Assembly (NCBI GenBank): GCA_963736355.1
Contig: CAVTOO010000016.1
Coordinates: forward strand, 1-64,000
DNA length: 64,000 bases
DNA from: CAVTOO01 sp963736355
Lineage (GTDB): Bacteria > Pseudomonadota > Alphaproteobacteria > Rhizobiales > Xanthobacteraceae
Direction of reading: 5' to 3'
Shown here: in pieces, positions 36,726-45,873 of the stretch
How the letters are laid out: the number at the start of each line of letters is the position of its first letter
Numbering within the stretch: position 1 is the stretch's first letter
The notes under the pieces: model-generated
Seen by the model: the letters and a program-made list of their open reading frames with translations, nothing else
Database searches by the model: none
Told to the model about the DNA's origin: nothing
Position numbers and translations under genes: made by a program

Positions 36726-37664
36726 CTACGCTCCGATTGCAGTGGCCTCCTCGGATACGAGATGCGAGCGCACGCCCCTCGCCTCCTCAGCAATCCAATT
36801 TACAAAACGCTGTTGAGGTGACGACGCAGGAACGGGATGTGGGAGCGTCAGATAGAACCCGCCCTGATTGCGAAGGATATGCGGTAAGGGCTGAACGAGC
36901 CGCTTCACCGCTATTTCATCCGCGAGCACAACCCGATCGCAGAGCGTTACGCCAATGCCTTCGATTGCCGCCGATGTTGTCATCGCCGAATTTTCAAGAA
37001 CAATTTTTTCCGCCGGCTCAAGCCCGGCCAGTCCGACTAGCGACAGATAGTTGTCCCACAACTGAGGCCGCGCGGACGACACCAACACGGTATGCCGCGT
37101 CAAATCGGCCGGCTTAAGAAGCGGCGGGCCGTTTCGCAACAAACGCGGGCTTGCAACAAGAACAAGCTCGTTGGCAAACAGAAAGATGCTGTCGCGCGCC
37201 GCTTCGCCGGATGAATGCAGCCGGATGACAACGTCAACATCATCTGGATAAGTTCCGGCATGGCCCACACCCTGAAACGTCGTGATGGTGACAGGGATCG
37301 ACGGGTGTGAAATATCAAACCGCGCCAGGCGGGGCAAAAGCCAGCGCATGCCGACATTCATCGGGCACAACACACACACAGGCCGCCTTTTCCCGGCGCT
37401 CACAATCTCCGTCGTGGCGGCACTGATGCGACGGAATGCATCCGTTAACTGCTCCCGATATCGCCCCGCCTCAGGGGTCAGACGCGCCTCGCGATAACCT
37501 CGCACGAAGAGGCGCATATTGAGCGTCTCTTCCAATGCGTTGATCTGCCGACTGATGGCACCTGGCGTCACACCGAGCTCAGCTGCTGCGGCGGCAAAGC
37601 TGCCGAGCCTCGCAGCAGCCTCGAAGGCGCGTAGAGCATTTAGCGAGGGCGTCACTCGGGACAT
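36726..37664 (-). CDS. LysR family transcriptional regulator, GcvA-like
   Basis: DNA-binding regulator of 312 residues, intact. The winged HTH is LRAFEAAARLGSFAAAAAEL followed by GVTPGAISRQINALEETLN. The effector domain is a periplasmic-binding fold with CPMNVGMRWLLPRLARF and IEGIGVTLCDRVVLADEIAV. The SLNALRAFEAAAR start and the RLTPEAGRYREQL segment are typical of GcvA-type members. It is codirectional with the BKACE operon and 141 bp before it, so it may activate that operon, although LysR genes are more often divergent from their targets. Confidence 0.93.
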   Translation of the reverse strand: MSRVTPSLNALRAFEAAARLGSFAAAAAELGVTPGAISRQINALEETLNMRLFVRGYREARLTPEAGRYREQLTDAFRRISAATTEIVSAGKRRPVCVLCPMNVGMRWLLPRLARFDISHPSIPVTITTFQGVGHAGTYPDDVDVVIRLHSSGEAARDSIFLFANELVLVASPRLLRNGPPLLKPADLTRHTVLVSSARPQLWDNYLSLVGLAGLEPAEKIVLENSAMTTSAAIEGIGVTLCDRVVLADEIAVKRLVQPLPHILRNQGGFYLTLPHPVPASSPQQRFVNWIAEEARGVRSHLVSEEATAIGA

Positions 37665-37677
37665 GGCGATTTCCGCA

Positions 37678-38367
37678 TCAGTAAACGTCTTGATAGGCGG
37701 TCGCTATCATCGATGGACGCGCCGCGAATTTCTCGTACCACGACTCAAGCGCGGGCCGCCCCGCACGCCATGCGTCGTCAGAGAAGCGAAAGTCGATATG
37801 CGCAAGTGCGCAACCTAGGGCGATATGGCCAACATGAACAGACTCCGACGTCGGAGGCTGTTCGGTTAGCGTTCGCTCGGCAAAATCGTAGGATGCGGAC
37901 AGCTTTTTGGTCCACGCAGATATGTGCTCGTGAGAACGACGCTCCGCTGGCCGATTCTGTTCGCCAAGGCGTTGGGTTACCAGGTCCATCATGCCGTCGC
38001 CCAGCGCCTGCATTTGCAGGACCGACCAACGATCAGCGCCACTCGGGAAAAGCCGCGGTCGCGGTGCTGTTGAATCCAGATATTCGCAAATGACCCGTGA
38101 ATCGAACAGTGCCGCCCCATTGGCACGCAAAAGCGTCGGGATCTTATTCAGAGGATTATGCTGCATCACCTCATCTGACAGTTTGATCATGGCGACCACA
38201 ACACGGATGATGTTGATCTTATCGACAACCTCAAGCTCATGGGCGGCGACGAGCACCTTGCGCACATAAGGCGAGCGCGACGACCAATAAAGCGTCAGCT
38301 GGCTCAGACTTGCCGCAGAGCCACTTTCCGACTCTCGCGTTGCAGCAGTTGCCGTCATCTTGTCCAT
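37678..38367 (-). CDS. Glutathione S-transferase family protein
   Basis: Cytosolic GST-fold protein of 229 residues, intact. The thioredoxin-like N-domain begins LTLYWSSRSPYVRKVLVAAH (Ser-Ser-x-Ser activating site), then NKIPTLLRANGAALFDSRVI (cis-Pro and the Glu/Asp-Ser glutathione contact as FDSR). The all-helical C-domain has GHIALGCALAHIDFRFSDD. Members conjugate glutathione or isomerise intermediates such as maleyl-type compounds. The gene sits 13 bp upstream of the LysR start and 38 bp downstream of the FbpC-type ATPase stop. Confidence 0.92.
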   Translation of the reverse strand: MDKMTATAATRESESGSAASLSQLTLYWSSRSPYVRKVLVAAHELEVVDKINIIRVVVAMIKLSDEVMQHNPLNKIPTLLRANGAALFDSRVICEYLDSTAPRPRLFPSGADRWSVLQMQALGDGMMDLVTQRLGEQNRPAERRSHEHISAWTKKLSASYDFAERTLTEQPPTSESVHVGHIALGCALAHIDFRFSDDAWRAGRPALESWYEKFAARPSMIATAYQDVY

Positions 38368-38405
38368 TGCTCAAGCCGATTTCATGTTCGGTGTGCACCG
38401 TTCGC

Positions 38406-39522
38406 TCACGCGAACACCAGCGTATCCTTGGCGGCAAAGCTCAGAAAAACGGGCGTACCCTTCGGAAACTGCCGATCATCGTGCTCGAAGGCCAGGCAAC
38501 GTCCGCCGGCTACCGCCACAATGTAACGGGTCATCGAACCCAGAAACCCCGCACCCTCAATAATTCCTGGCACGCGATTGTCCTCCGACTTTCCCGACTG
38601 CTCATCATGCTGCAGAATTTTCAGCGCCTCAGGACGCACGGCGATACGAACGCTCGTTCCGGTGGCGATTGTCTGTGGCGTTTCGCAAGCAATCGTTACG
38701 TCCTGCGAGATTCTCAGTATTGATTTCTTTCCCTCGTGCCCAAGCATCTCGCCCTGGAACCAGTTGGTCGAACCAACGAACTCGGCGACGAATGCAGAGG
38801 CAGGCGTGCGATATATTTCACGGGGAGCGGCTGATTGGATGATACGCCCCTGTTCCATCACCGCGATCTGATCGGACATTTCCAGCGCTTCCGTCTGGTC
38901 ATGAGTCACGTAGATCGTCGTGATGCCCATCTCTTGCTGTAACCGTCGTAGCTCGTTTCTCATCTCGTCGCGCAACGCAGCATCGAGGTTTGAGAGCGGC
39001 TCGTCGAGTAGCAGAAGTTTGGGTTGTCGTACGATGGCTCTTGCAAGCGCTACGCGCTGCTGCTGACCGCCAGACAGTTGTGTCGCCGAGCGATCGCCGT
39101 AGCCGCCCAAACTCACAACGTCGAGCGCACGAAGGACGAGCGAGCGAATTCTCTTCCTGAGAAAACTTGCGGTCCTTCGCAACGCGCAGCGGGAACGCCA
39201 CGTTTTCGAAGACGGTCAGATGTGGCCAGATGGCGTAGGATTGAAACACCATGCCGAAGTTGCGGCGATTGGCAGGCACCATCGTGCCGTCCTCATGATC
39301 GAATAAGGCCTGATCGGCAACTTCGATCCGCCCTGAGTCTGGCGTCTCCAACCCGGCAATGCATCGCAGCGTCGTCGTTTTGCCGCAGCCGGAGGGGCCT
39401 AAAAGGGTAAAGAACATACCCGCCGATAGATCGACATCAATTGATCGCACTCCGCCCTTAGGCCCATCGCCCGCAGAGGGATACACTTTCGTAAGGCCCC
39501 TTACTTTTAGAAACGCGCTCAT
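38406..39522 (-). pseudogene. ABC transporter ATP-binding protein, FbpC/PotA type (one frameshift)
   Basis: ATPase of an Fe(III)/polyamine-type importer, about 372 residues. ATG 39522 (MSAFLKVRGLTKVYPSAGDG) comes 2 nt after the permease stop. Walker A LLGPSGCGKTTTLRCIAG and MVFQSYAIWPHLTVFENV are in the first frame. A single-base slip near 39165 leads to ATQLSGGQQQRVALARAI (signature), LLLLDEPLSNLDAALRDEM (Walker B) and TTIYVTHDQTEALEMSDQI. The C-terminal TOBE domain (VRIAVRPEALKIL) ends FLSFAAKDTLVFA. Works with the downstream-numbered permease and receptor (39525-42371). Confidence 0.9.
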
Positions 39523-39524
39523 GC

Positions 39525-41276
39525 TTATTTTCCAAAGGTGTTGGCTGACGCGCGCCGCGAAACCGCATAGAAGCACGCAGACAGAAGAGTCATCAATGCC
39601 GCCCATACGAGTCCCAGGGCAGCAACCTCGCCGCTTTGTCCACTTGTCCAAAGTTCAAACATTGCGACCGGGATTGTCTGGGACTTTGGCCCCGCTAATA
39701 GCAGCGGCATCGACATTTCTTTCGATGCGATCAGAAATACGAAAATCCAGGCTGACGCGAGTGCCGGGGAAAGTAGCGGAGCGATGACTTTTCGAAGCAT
39801 CTGCCCTGTGCTGGCGCCGGATACGGACGCCGCCTGCTCCAGTTCCTTGTGAATTTGCAGCACGCCCGAGAATGAGTATCGCATTCCATAAGGAACATAG
39901 CGGATCACGAAGCCGATAATAATGATCCACAATGTTCCATAGAGCGGGAACGGTGCATTGAGAGCGATTTGCAGCATCGCAATGCCCAGGACAATGCCTG
40001 GAAAGACAAGCGGTATCGTCACAAGCTGATCGATGATGCGTGAGCCAAACTTGCGACGCGCCACGATCCACCCCGTCAGAAAGGTGAGTGACACGACGAG
40101 AGTTGCAACTGCGCCGGCTACGATAACCGTATTGAATGCCAGCTCCCGATAGTAAGAATCGGAGAACACATGCACGAAATTCTCGAATGTAATTCCCTTA
40201 AAGGCTGAAACACGCAGCGGCTGCATGAATGGCGTGATCGCCATCCAAAGGATCGCGGCGAGCGGAAGCACGAGCACGATCAAGAAATTGCAAAGTACAA
40301 CCGCGGCCCCGATCCAGCGCGCCGAACCAAGACGAAATGGACGCGGCCGATACCCCTTGCCTGTGATCGAGGCAAATCGCTCCGCACGCTCTGATAGTTT
40401 CCCGTAGAAGTGCAGCAAGACCGCGATGACCGCGACCATGACAACGGCGTAAGCACTTACAAACCCGATGTCCGGCGGCATTTTCTTCATGCCACGGTAG
40501 ATTTCCGTTGTAAGCACCGTGACGTCGCCCGGAATGCCGACGAGTGCAGGCACCTCGAACGCCTCAATGTTGCGAATAAATACAAAAAGAGCGAGCGCCA
40601 CGACGGCGGGTTGCGCCAACTTGAGGGACACTCGAAAAATTGTATCGGCGATGGATGCGCCCGACATGCGGGCCGCCTCTTCCATCTCGGCGTTCGCCGC
40701 ACGAAAAGTTGCGGAAAGAAGCAAGAAGACGAGCGGCGACCAAAGAAATCCTTCGATCAGGATCATGCCCGTCAAAGACGATACTTCAATAAGATTGTTT
40801 TGTTGACCAGTTAAATCCAGCCAGGCCCGATTGAACGGCCCTGATTTTCCGAGCAGAAAAAGCCAGCCCGTCACATAAAGAATATATGGCGTGCCCAACG
40901 AAATGACTGACGTCAGAAACGCCAAGGACTTGAACGGCACATCCGTGCGTTCGACGAGCCATGCGAGCGCCCCGCCAAACAGAAGCGACACAATTGTTGC
41001 AGCAGAGGCGAAAATCACCGAGTTGACAGCACTCGCGGCAAGACGATTTCCGCTCAGCAGATTGGCATAATGCTGAAAAGTTAACCCACCCGCTTCGAAG
41101 CCCTGCTTGAATTCCACAAAGCTTGTCCGAACGAGAACAAACAACGGCGGCAAGACAAGTAGCGCAAGGATTGCGACGAGCGCGATACCCAGCCAGTCAG
41201 ATTCTTCATAGCCTTTGCGACGCGGGCGCCACGCGTTCGTGGCGCCCTTGTGCTGCGGTGATACTTCGACAGACAT
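39525..41276 (-). CDS. ABC transporter permease, fused two-domain FbpB type
   Basis: Large inner-membrane permease of 583 residues with two transport domains in one chain, as in iron(III) FbpB and related importers. The first half has FASAATIVSLLFGGALAWLV and the EAA-like AEMEEAARMSGASIADTIFR; the second half has ELEQAASVSGASTGQMLRKV. About twelve membrane helices are visible, beginning LGIALVAILALLVLPPLFVL. Intact. It is followed 2 nt later by the ATPase and preceded 51 bp upstream by the receptor gene, forming a complete importer. Confidence 0.94.
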   Translation of the reverse strand: MSVEVSPQHKGATNAWRPRRKGYEESDWLGIALVAILALLVLPPLFVLVRTSFVEFKQGFEAGGLTFQHYANLLSGNRLAASAVNSVIFASAATIVSLLFGGALAWLVERTDVPFKSLAFLTSVISLGTPYILYVTGWLFLLGKSGPFNRAWLDLTGQQNNLIEVSSLTGMILIEGFLWSPLVFLLLSATFRAANAEMEEAARMSGASIADTIFRVSLKLAQPAVVALALFVFIRNIEAFEVPALVGIPGDVTVLTTEIYRGMKKMPPDIGFVSAYAVVMVAVIAVLLHFYGKLSERAERFASITGKGYRPRPFRLGSARWIGAAVVLCNFLIVLVLPLAAILWMAITPFMQPLRVSAFKGITFENFVHVFSDSYYRELAFNTVIVAGAVATLVVSLTFLTGWIVARRKFGSRIIDQLVTIPLVFPGIVLGIAMLQIALNAPFPLYGTLWIIIIGFVIRYVPYGMRYSFSGVLQIHKELEQAASVSGASTGQMLRKVIAPLLSPALASAWIFVFLIASKEMSMPLLLAGPKSQTIPVAMFELWTSGQSGEVAALGLVWAALMTLLSACFYAVSRRASANTFGK

Positions 41277-41327
41277 GCGCTGGCTCCAAAGATCGACAGA
41301 TTGCCGACGACGGCGACTGAACGATCG

Positions 41328-42371
41328 CTATTGGAACAGTTCCTCGTAGATCTTCAGCCAGCGCGCGCCGTCTTTTTCTTCCATCTGCGGCGTGAGACCG
41401 AAAAACTTGTAATTGCCGTCCGGCTTCAGCGATGCGTCGGCCGGCAGCACATTGGGATGAGCCGGGATGTAGCCAGCCTCCGCGTGAATCTTCTGTCCTT
41501 CCTCTGAGAGAATGTAGTCAAGCAGCAGCTTGCCGGCATTCGGATGAGGACTGTTCTTGATCAGCGCCACGAGACCGTAGTGTCCGCTGAGGGGTTCAAT
41601 CTTGAGCCACTTCACCGGCGCGCCTTTGGCGGCGCTGATCGGCACATGATAGTTGTAAATCGAAAGAACAATCGGGAATTCGCCGGCGATGGCTTTATCA
41701 AGCACGACACGCTGATTGGACGGAATGTTCTTCACGCGCTGCTGAGAAAGCCTCTTCAGAAACGCCATCCCTTTTTCTTCGCCCATCGTGTTGAGGATGG
41801 TTCCGATCATACCCACAGGCCCGCCCGTGCTGGTGCTCGTGGTCCAGGCCATACGATCCTTCCACTTCGGATCAAGCAAATCCTCCCACGTTTTGGGATA
41901 GTCCGCTTCCTTGACGAGATCTGTATTGACCGCTGCGGCGTTCGGCTGGATCGAATGCGCTGTCCAGAGGCCGTTCGGATCCTTGTACAGGTCAAGATAT
42001 TTTGCGGCGGATTCCGGCTTGTAAGGCTGAATGAAACCGGCGGCGAAAACTTGCGTAAACGTAGGCGGACCGTCAAACATATCGGCACGCGGCTGCCCGG
42101 TGCGGCCTTCATTGATGATGCGCAAGGCCTGCTCTTGCCAGAGCGCCGAGACGAACTCGACTTCAATTCCGTATTTCTCGGTGAAGCCCTTCGCAATCGG
42201 GCGCACAATCTGGTTCACGATAAGGCTCGTGTACCAAAGGACCTTGCCTTCCTTCTTCGCCGCGGCAATCAACTCCGCGGATGCAGCATTTGCTGAAGCA
42301 GTGCCACCCAACACCAGGACACTTGAAAGTAACGTCAGCGACAGAGCAATCTTTGGTGCGCGAAACATCAT
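41328..42371 (-). CDS. ABC transporter substrate-binding protein, FbpA/SBP_bac_6-like
   Basis: Periplasmic receptor, 347 residues from ATG 42371 with GGAGGG upstream; an ATG 33 bp earlier lacks that spacing. Signal peptide MFRAPKIALSLTLLSSVLVL to about ASANA. Family traits: ELIAAAKKEGKVLWYTSLIV at the mature start, TEKYGIEVEFVSALWQEQAL, PRADMFDGPPTFTQVFAAG and SPHPNAGKLLLDYILSEEGQ. The iron-site tyrosine pair of true FbpA cannot be confirmed, so an iron, thiamine or small organic substrate is possible. It is first in the receptor-permease-ATPase unit. Confidence 0.92.
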   Translation of the reverse strand: MMFRAPKIALSLTLLSSVLVLGGTASANAASAELIAAAKKEGKVLWYTSLIVNQIVRPIAKGFTEKYGIEVEFVSALWQEQALRIINEGRTGQPRADMFDGPPTFTQVFAAGFIQPYKPESAAKYLDLYKDPNGLWTAHSIQPNAAAVNTDLVKEADYPKTWEDLLDPKWKDRMAWTTSTSTGGPVGMIGTILNTMGEEKGMAFLKRLSQQRVKNIPSNQRVVLDKAIAGEFPIVLSIYNYHVPISAAKGAPVKWLKIEPLSGHYGLVALIKNSPHPNAGKLLLDYILSEEGQKIHAEAGYIPAHPNVLPADASLKPDGNYKFFGLTPQMEEKDGARWLKIYEELFQ

Positions 42372-42583
42372 GAGCCCTCCCAGGACCTTGTTTATTTCGC
42401 ACATCCATGTACGTGGCCGGGATGACCGTCAAAGTAGTAATTGTATGTCCAATCGATTTTTTCTCACTTCACTTACAAAAATAGCTGCCTTTTTGAATTC
42501 TAAATAATTGAAATATCAGGATATATCGTAACGCCCTGCTGAGGTCATTATAACCATTCCGCTGCACTGCGAGAAAAGCTCAA

Positions 42584-42946
42584 TTGACAAAGGTAGCCGC
42601 CCGATGGAGCGGAGCTGTCGCGCATCAGACAAATCGACTGCGCGCCGGCAAGGATTATGAAGTTGTTTCCGTTCCGAATTTGCTCGCCGGAGCTATTCAG
42701 GTCATGGCCGGAACAGCCGACCTCGCTTTCGGATGGGAAACTGACGCGTCACTGGTGCGGAAAAAGTATTACGACCTAAAAGTGGTGATGTCGTCCGACA
42801 CGCTCAGGATGTTCCCTCGGCAAACGATAATGCAGCTCGTCGGCTTGAGAACGCAGGTACCGGAGCAGGATCAACTGAATGCGATTTTCGCTCTCGCTGC
42901 TGCAGCGGCACGGCAGCGCACCGCGTTTGGCGGATCGCTGACTTGA
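42584..42946 (+). pseudogene. Truncated TAXI-type (TRAP) solute-binding protein fragment
   Basis: A 120-residue open frame starting with TTG. It contains VVSVPNLLAGAIQVMAGTAD, LAFGW and YYDLKVVMSSDTLRMFPR, which resemble the first lobe of TAXI-family receptors (binding-site NxxxV..G.ADLGF). There is no signal peptide and the second lobe is absent. The tail after about residue 95 looks random. It converges on the SDR gene and is isolated from any TRAP membrane gene. Most likely a remnant; the family assignment is moderate. Confidence 0.45.
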
Positions 42947-42961
42947 TTGCGTCGCCTGCAG

Positions 42962-43779
42962 TTAAACAGTCGGCGAAGCGAAAGAAACGCCTTCATAAGA
43001 CAGCGTCGCCGTTGATCCTCCGTCGACGGGGAGAATCACACCGGTTATCCAACGAGCTTCGGGACTAGCCAGAAAAAGCACTGCATTGCCGATGTCCCAT
43101 GCAGTTCCCTCTGTCTTCAGAGGCGACTTCTGGCTGCGAAGCTGCCGTTCTTCCGCACTCATCCCCTTGACCGACACCATCGGTGTATACACCATTCCCG
43201 GAGCGACACAGTTCACGCGAACGCCAATACCCGCGTGATGCATCGCCATGGCTCTCGTGAGATTGATCACAGCCCCTTCGACGTCGGATAAAGCAACTTG
43301 GGGTGCCCACCGAGCAAGCCAGCAATCGAAGCGATATTGACGATAGCCCCGCCCCCCGAGCGAGCCATCTCGGGAATTGCATACCTTGCCATCAACATCA
43401 TCGACTTGACGTTCACGCGCATCGCGCGATCCCAGTCGTCCGGATCGACATCGATAGCGGTGCCTGCAGGACCGCTGATCCCGACATTATTCACCAGAAT
43501 GTCGAGACGCCCCCAATTCGCAATAGTCTCGCGTGCGCACCGCTCGCAATCTCCGGCGTTGCTTACATCCGCCTCAAATGCGACGCCCGTACCGCCCTCA
43601 TCTGCGATCATCTTCAACGTATCCGACGCGGCGGTAAAGTTGCGGTCGATTAACGCGACCTTTGCGCCCTCGCGTGACAGTAGAATTGCCGCAGCGCGAC
43701 CATTGCCAATTCCTTCACCGACAGAACCCGCACCGGTAACTACCGCTACTTTTCCAGAGACTCGTCCGCTATCGCTCAT
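42962..43779 (-). pseudogene. SDR family oxidoreductase (one frameshift)
   Basis: Classical short-chain dehydrogenase, about 272 residues. ATG 43779 (MSDSGRVSGKVAVVTGAGSV) with an unusual longer glycine loop TGAGSVGEGIGNGRAA. ILVNNVGISGPAGT and IVNIASIAGLLGG precede the active-site LLYPTSKG (Tyr-x3-Lys). A G-run near 43285 is one base short; beyond it the sequence reads AVINLTRAMAMHHAGIGVRV and WITGVILPVDGGSTA. Last gene of the leftward ThDP/amidase cluster. Oxidises or reduces an alcohol or ketone intermediate, not specified by sequence. Confidence 0.9.
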
Positions 43780-43918
43780 CGCTTACCTGCGCTTCTGAAT
43801 GATTGACGTCTTTGCTGCACGTGCAGAAATAAGTGCCAAATTCGTTCGGTAACCAGTCCTGCTGCTTCTGGAACACGTGGGACTTCCAGATCTTTTCAAA
43901 CAACGTCTCGCTAAGCAT
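43769..43918 (-). pseudogene. 49-residue frame resembling the N-terminus of an aconitase/LeuC-type dehydratase
   Basis: ATG 43918 reads MLSETLFEKIWKSHVFQ; the TLFEKIWxSHV pattern is the conserved start of 3-isopropylmalate/homoaconitate dehydratase large subunits. The rest (WLPNEFGTYFCTCSKD) does not continue that family, and the frame stops at 43769 inside the SDR start. GGTGG and AGAGGG lie just upstream. Either a decapitated dehydratase remnant or a short peptide gene. Confidence 0.35.
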
Positions 43919-43997
43919 TCCCTCTACCACCCGATTTAGACTTCGTGCGCCCGCCTAGAAACGCTTGCCTCCGCCTGTGAATGGCAAGGCAAAGCGA

Positions 43998-45726
43998 TCA
44001 CGCAACCCGGTCACCCTTTTCGATCTTCGCGGCTCTGCTATCCACACCCGGAAGCATCTTTGCCGGGTCGCGAGTGACGACTACATCGATCACGGTTGGC
44101 CCCTTCAGCGTCAGCGACCGTTTAAGGGCCGCGGCCAACTCGCTGGGATCCTCAACGCGGATTCCATTGCAACCCAATGCCGTCGCGACGTTCGCGAAAT
44201 TTGTCTCGGCCAGGTCCGACGCGTGATATGCACCTGCGCCATAGACCAAGTGCTGCAAGGCCTTCACATAGCCGGAAGCCGCATTGTTCACGATGACAAC
44301 AGTGAAGGTAAGACCAAGGCGCCGCGCCGTTTCGATCTCACCCAGCATCATGTTGAAACCGCCATCGCCCGTAAGGCTGATTACCGCCTTGCCAGGAGCC
44401 GCCATCGCAACACCAATAGCGCCCGGCAGTCCGTAGCCGATTGACGCAAATCCGCGATCCGGCACAAAACTGCGCCCTGCCTGCTTGGTGTCGAAGAGAA
44501 GGCCACTCCAGTGCGCGGCAAAGCCGCCGTCCGCCACGAGAAAACCATCGGCCGGCAGAACGGCGTTTATCTCGGTCATCAATCGCGCCATGCTGATCGG
44601 TACTTCATCTGAATGAAGTTTGACCGCGACCTCTTCGCGCCACTTCTTCATTAGCACCGGAATCTCGTCGGCGTAGGCACTGAGCCTCTGTTTGATGGCT
44701 GACGCCTTATCGTTCAGTGATGCCCGCAGTTCCCGAATTCCCGAGAGCGCATCGCCCCAGAGCGCCAACTCCGGCTCCAGCGTCCGGCCGAACTCCTCCG
44801 CAACGATGTCGAGATGAATAATCCGCTTGCCCGCCGGAGGGACGGTAAATCTCTTGGTCGCGATCTCACCAAGCTTGCATCCAACGACCAGCAGCACATC
44901 GGCTTTTTCAATCAGCTTGTTGGCGATACGATCGTACCGGCCGAAGAGCCCCGCACTGAGGGGATGGCTGCACGCGATGGCGCCCTTACCGGTCATCGTG
45001 TGAGCAACCGGAATGTTCAGGTCGCTTGCGAAGCTCGTGAGCGCATCTGCTGCCCCGCTCAAATGGACGCCGCCGCCAGCGAGCACCATAGGCCGTTTCG
45101 CTTGGGCAATCAGCTCAGCAGCGCGCCGGACTGCCTCGTCGTCAGGCTTGCACCTGATGGCCGGTATGCCGCGATGTGACGGATTTGCTGCAAAATCGCC
45201 TTCCGCGAAGGCGAACGTGCCGTGACACACATCTTCCGGCACATCCACAACAACCGGTCCAGGACGCCCGCTGGTTGCTACGGCGAATGCACGTCTCATC
45301 AGTTCCGGTATGCGCTTCACGGTCTCAACGCGAATAACTTCCTTGCAAGCCGGCCGAAGCACTTCAATCTGCCGGCTTTCCTGCGTCATGTTCTTCCAGG
45401 AATGGTCACGGTGTGTGTCGCCAACGATTGCCACCATCGGAGTGCCGGCATTCAGCGCCTCCAACAATCCCGTCACGAGATTTGTTGCACCAGGACCAAG
45501 CGTCGCATCCACCAGGCCAACTTTCCCGCTGACTTTAGCGTATGCGTCTGCCGCGAACACACCGGCTCGCTCATCATTGATAAGGTAGTGCTGGAGATTT
45601 CAGACGGCGCGCGGCGTCATAAAACGGCAGCAGCTGAAAGCCGCCCATTCCGAACATCGGACCGCCGTCGAAGGCCTTGATCATGCGGGCAATCGCTTCG
45701 CCGCCCGAAATTTCGCAGTTAGTCAT
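43998..45726 (-). pseudogene. Thiamine-diphosphate-dependent acetolactate-synthase-like enzyme (one frameshift)
   Basis: ThDP enzyme of the acetohydroxyacid synthase/benzoylformate decarboxylase superfamily, about 575 residues. ATG 45726 begins MTNCEISGGEAIARMIKAFD. After one extra base near 45597 it continues YLINDERAGVFAADAYAKVS (candidate catalytic Glu) and LVDATLGPGATNLVTGLLEA. The middle domain is VGCKLGEIATKRF; the ThDP motif is AVISLTGDGGFNMMLGEIET (GDG...N), with VNNAASGYVKAL after it. It would decarboxylate or ligate a 2-oxo acid. Genuine anabolic IlvB usually has an IlvN partner, absent here, so a catabolic role within this cluster is likelier. Confidence 0.88.
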
Positions 45727-45873
45727 TACTGAATACTCACTCTGCTGGTGCGCATCGGGCTCATCATTTCTGCAAGAGCACGCGCTTCGTCTGCAGAAGG
45801 TCCACAAGCTCAACAAGGCGCTTCTTCGTAGTTCGGTCCTGGTTCGACCAACGTCGGTAGAAGCCACCGGAAA

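Noticed and set aside
39525..41276. Possible gene fusion artefact in the 583-residue permease
   Set aside because: Two-domain permeases are normal for FbpB-type importers and the frame is continuous, so it is a natural arrangement.
41328..42371. Calling the importer an iron transporter
   Set aside because: The receptor belongs to a family that also binds polyamines, thiamine and organic ligands, and I could not confirm iron-binding tyrosines.
43998..45726. Naming the ThDP enzyme ilvB
   Set aside because: No small subunit, catabolic neighbours, and several ThDP subfamilies share these motifs; the symbol would be over-specific.
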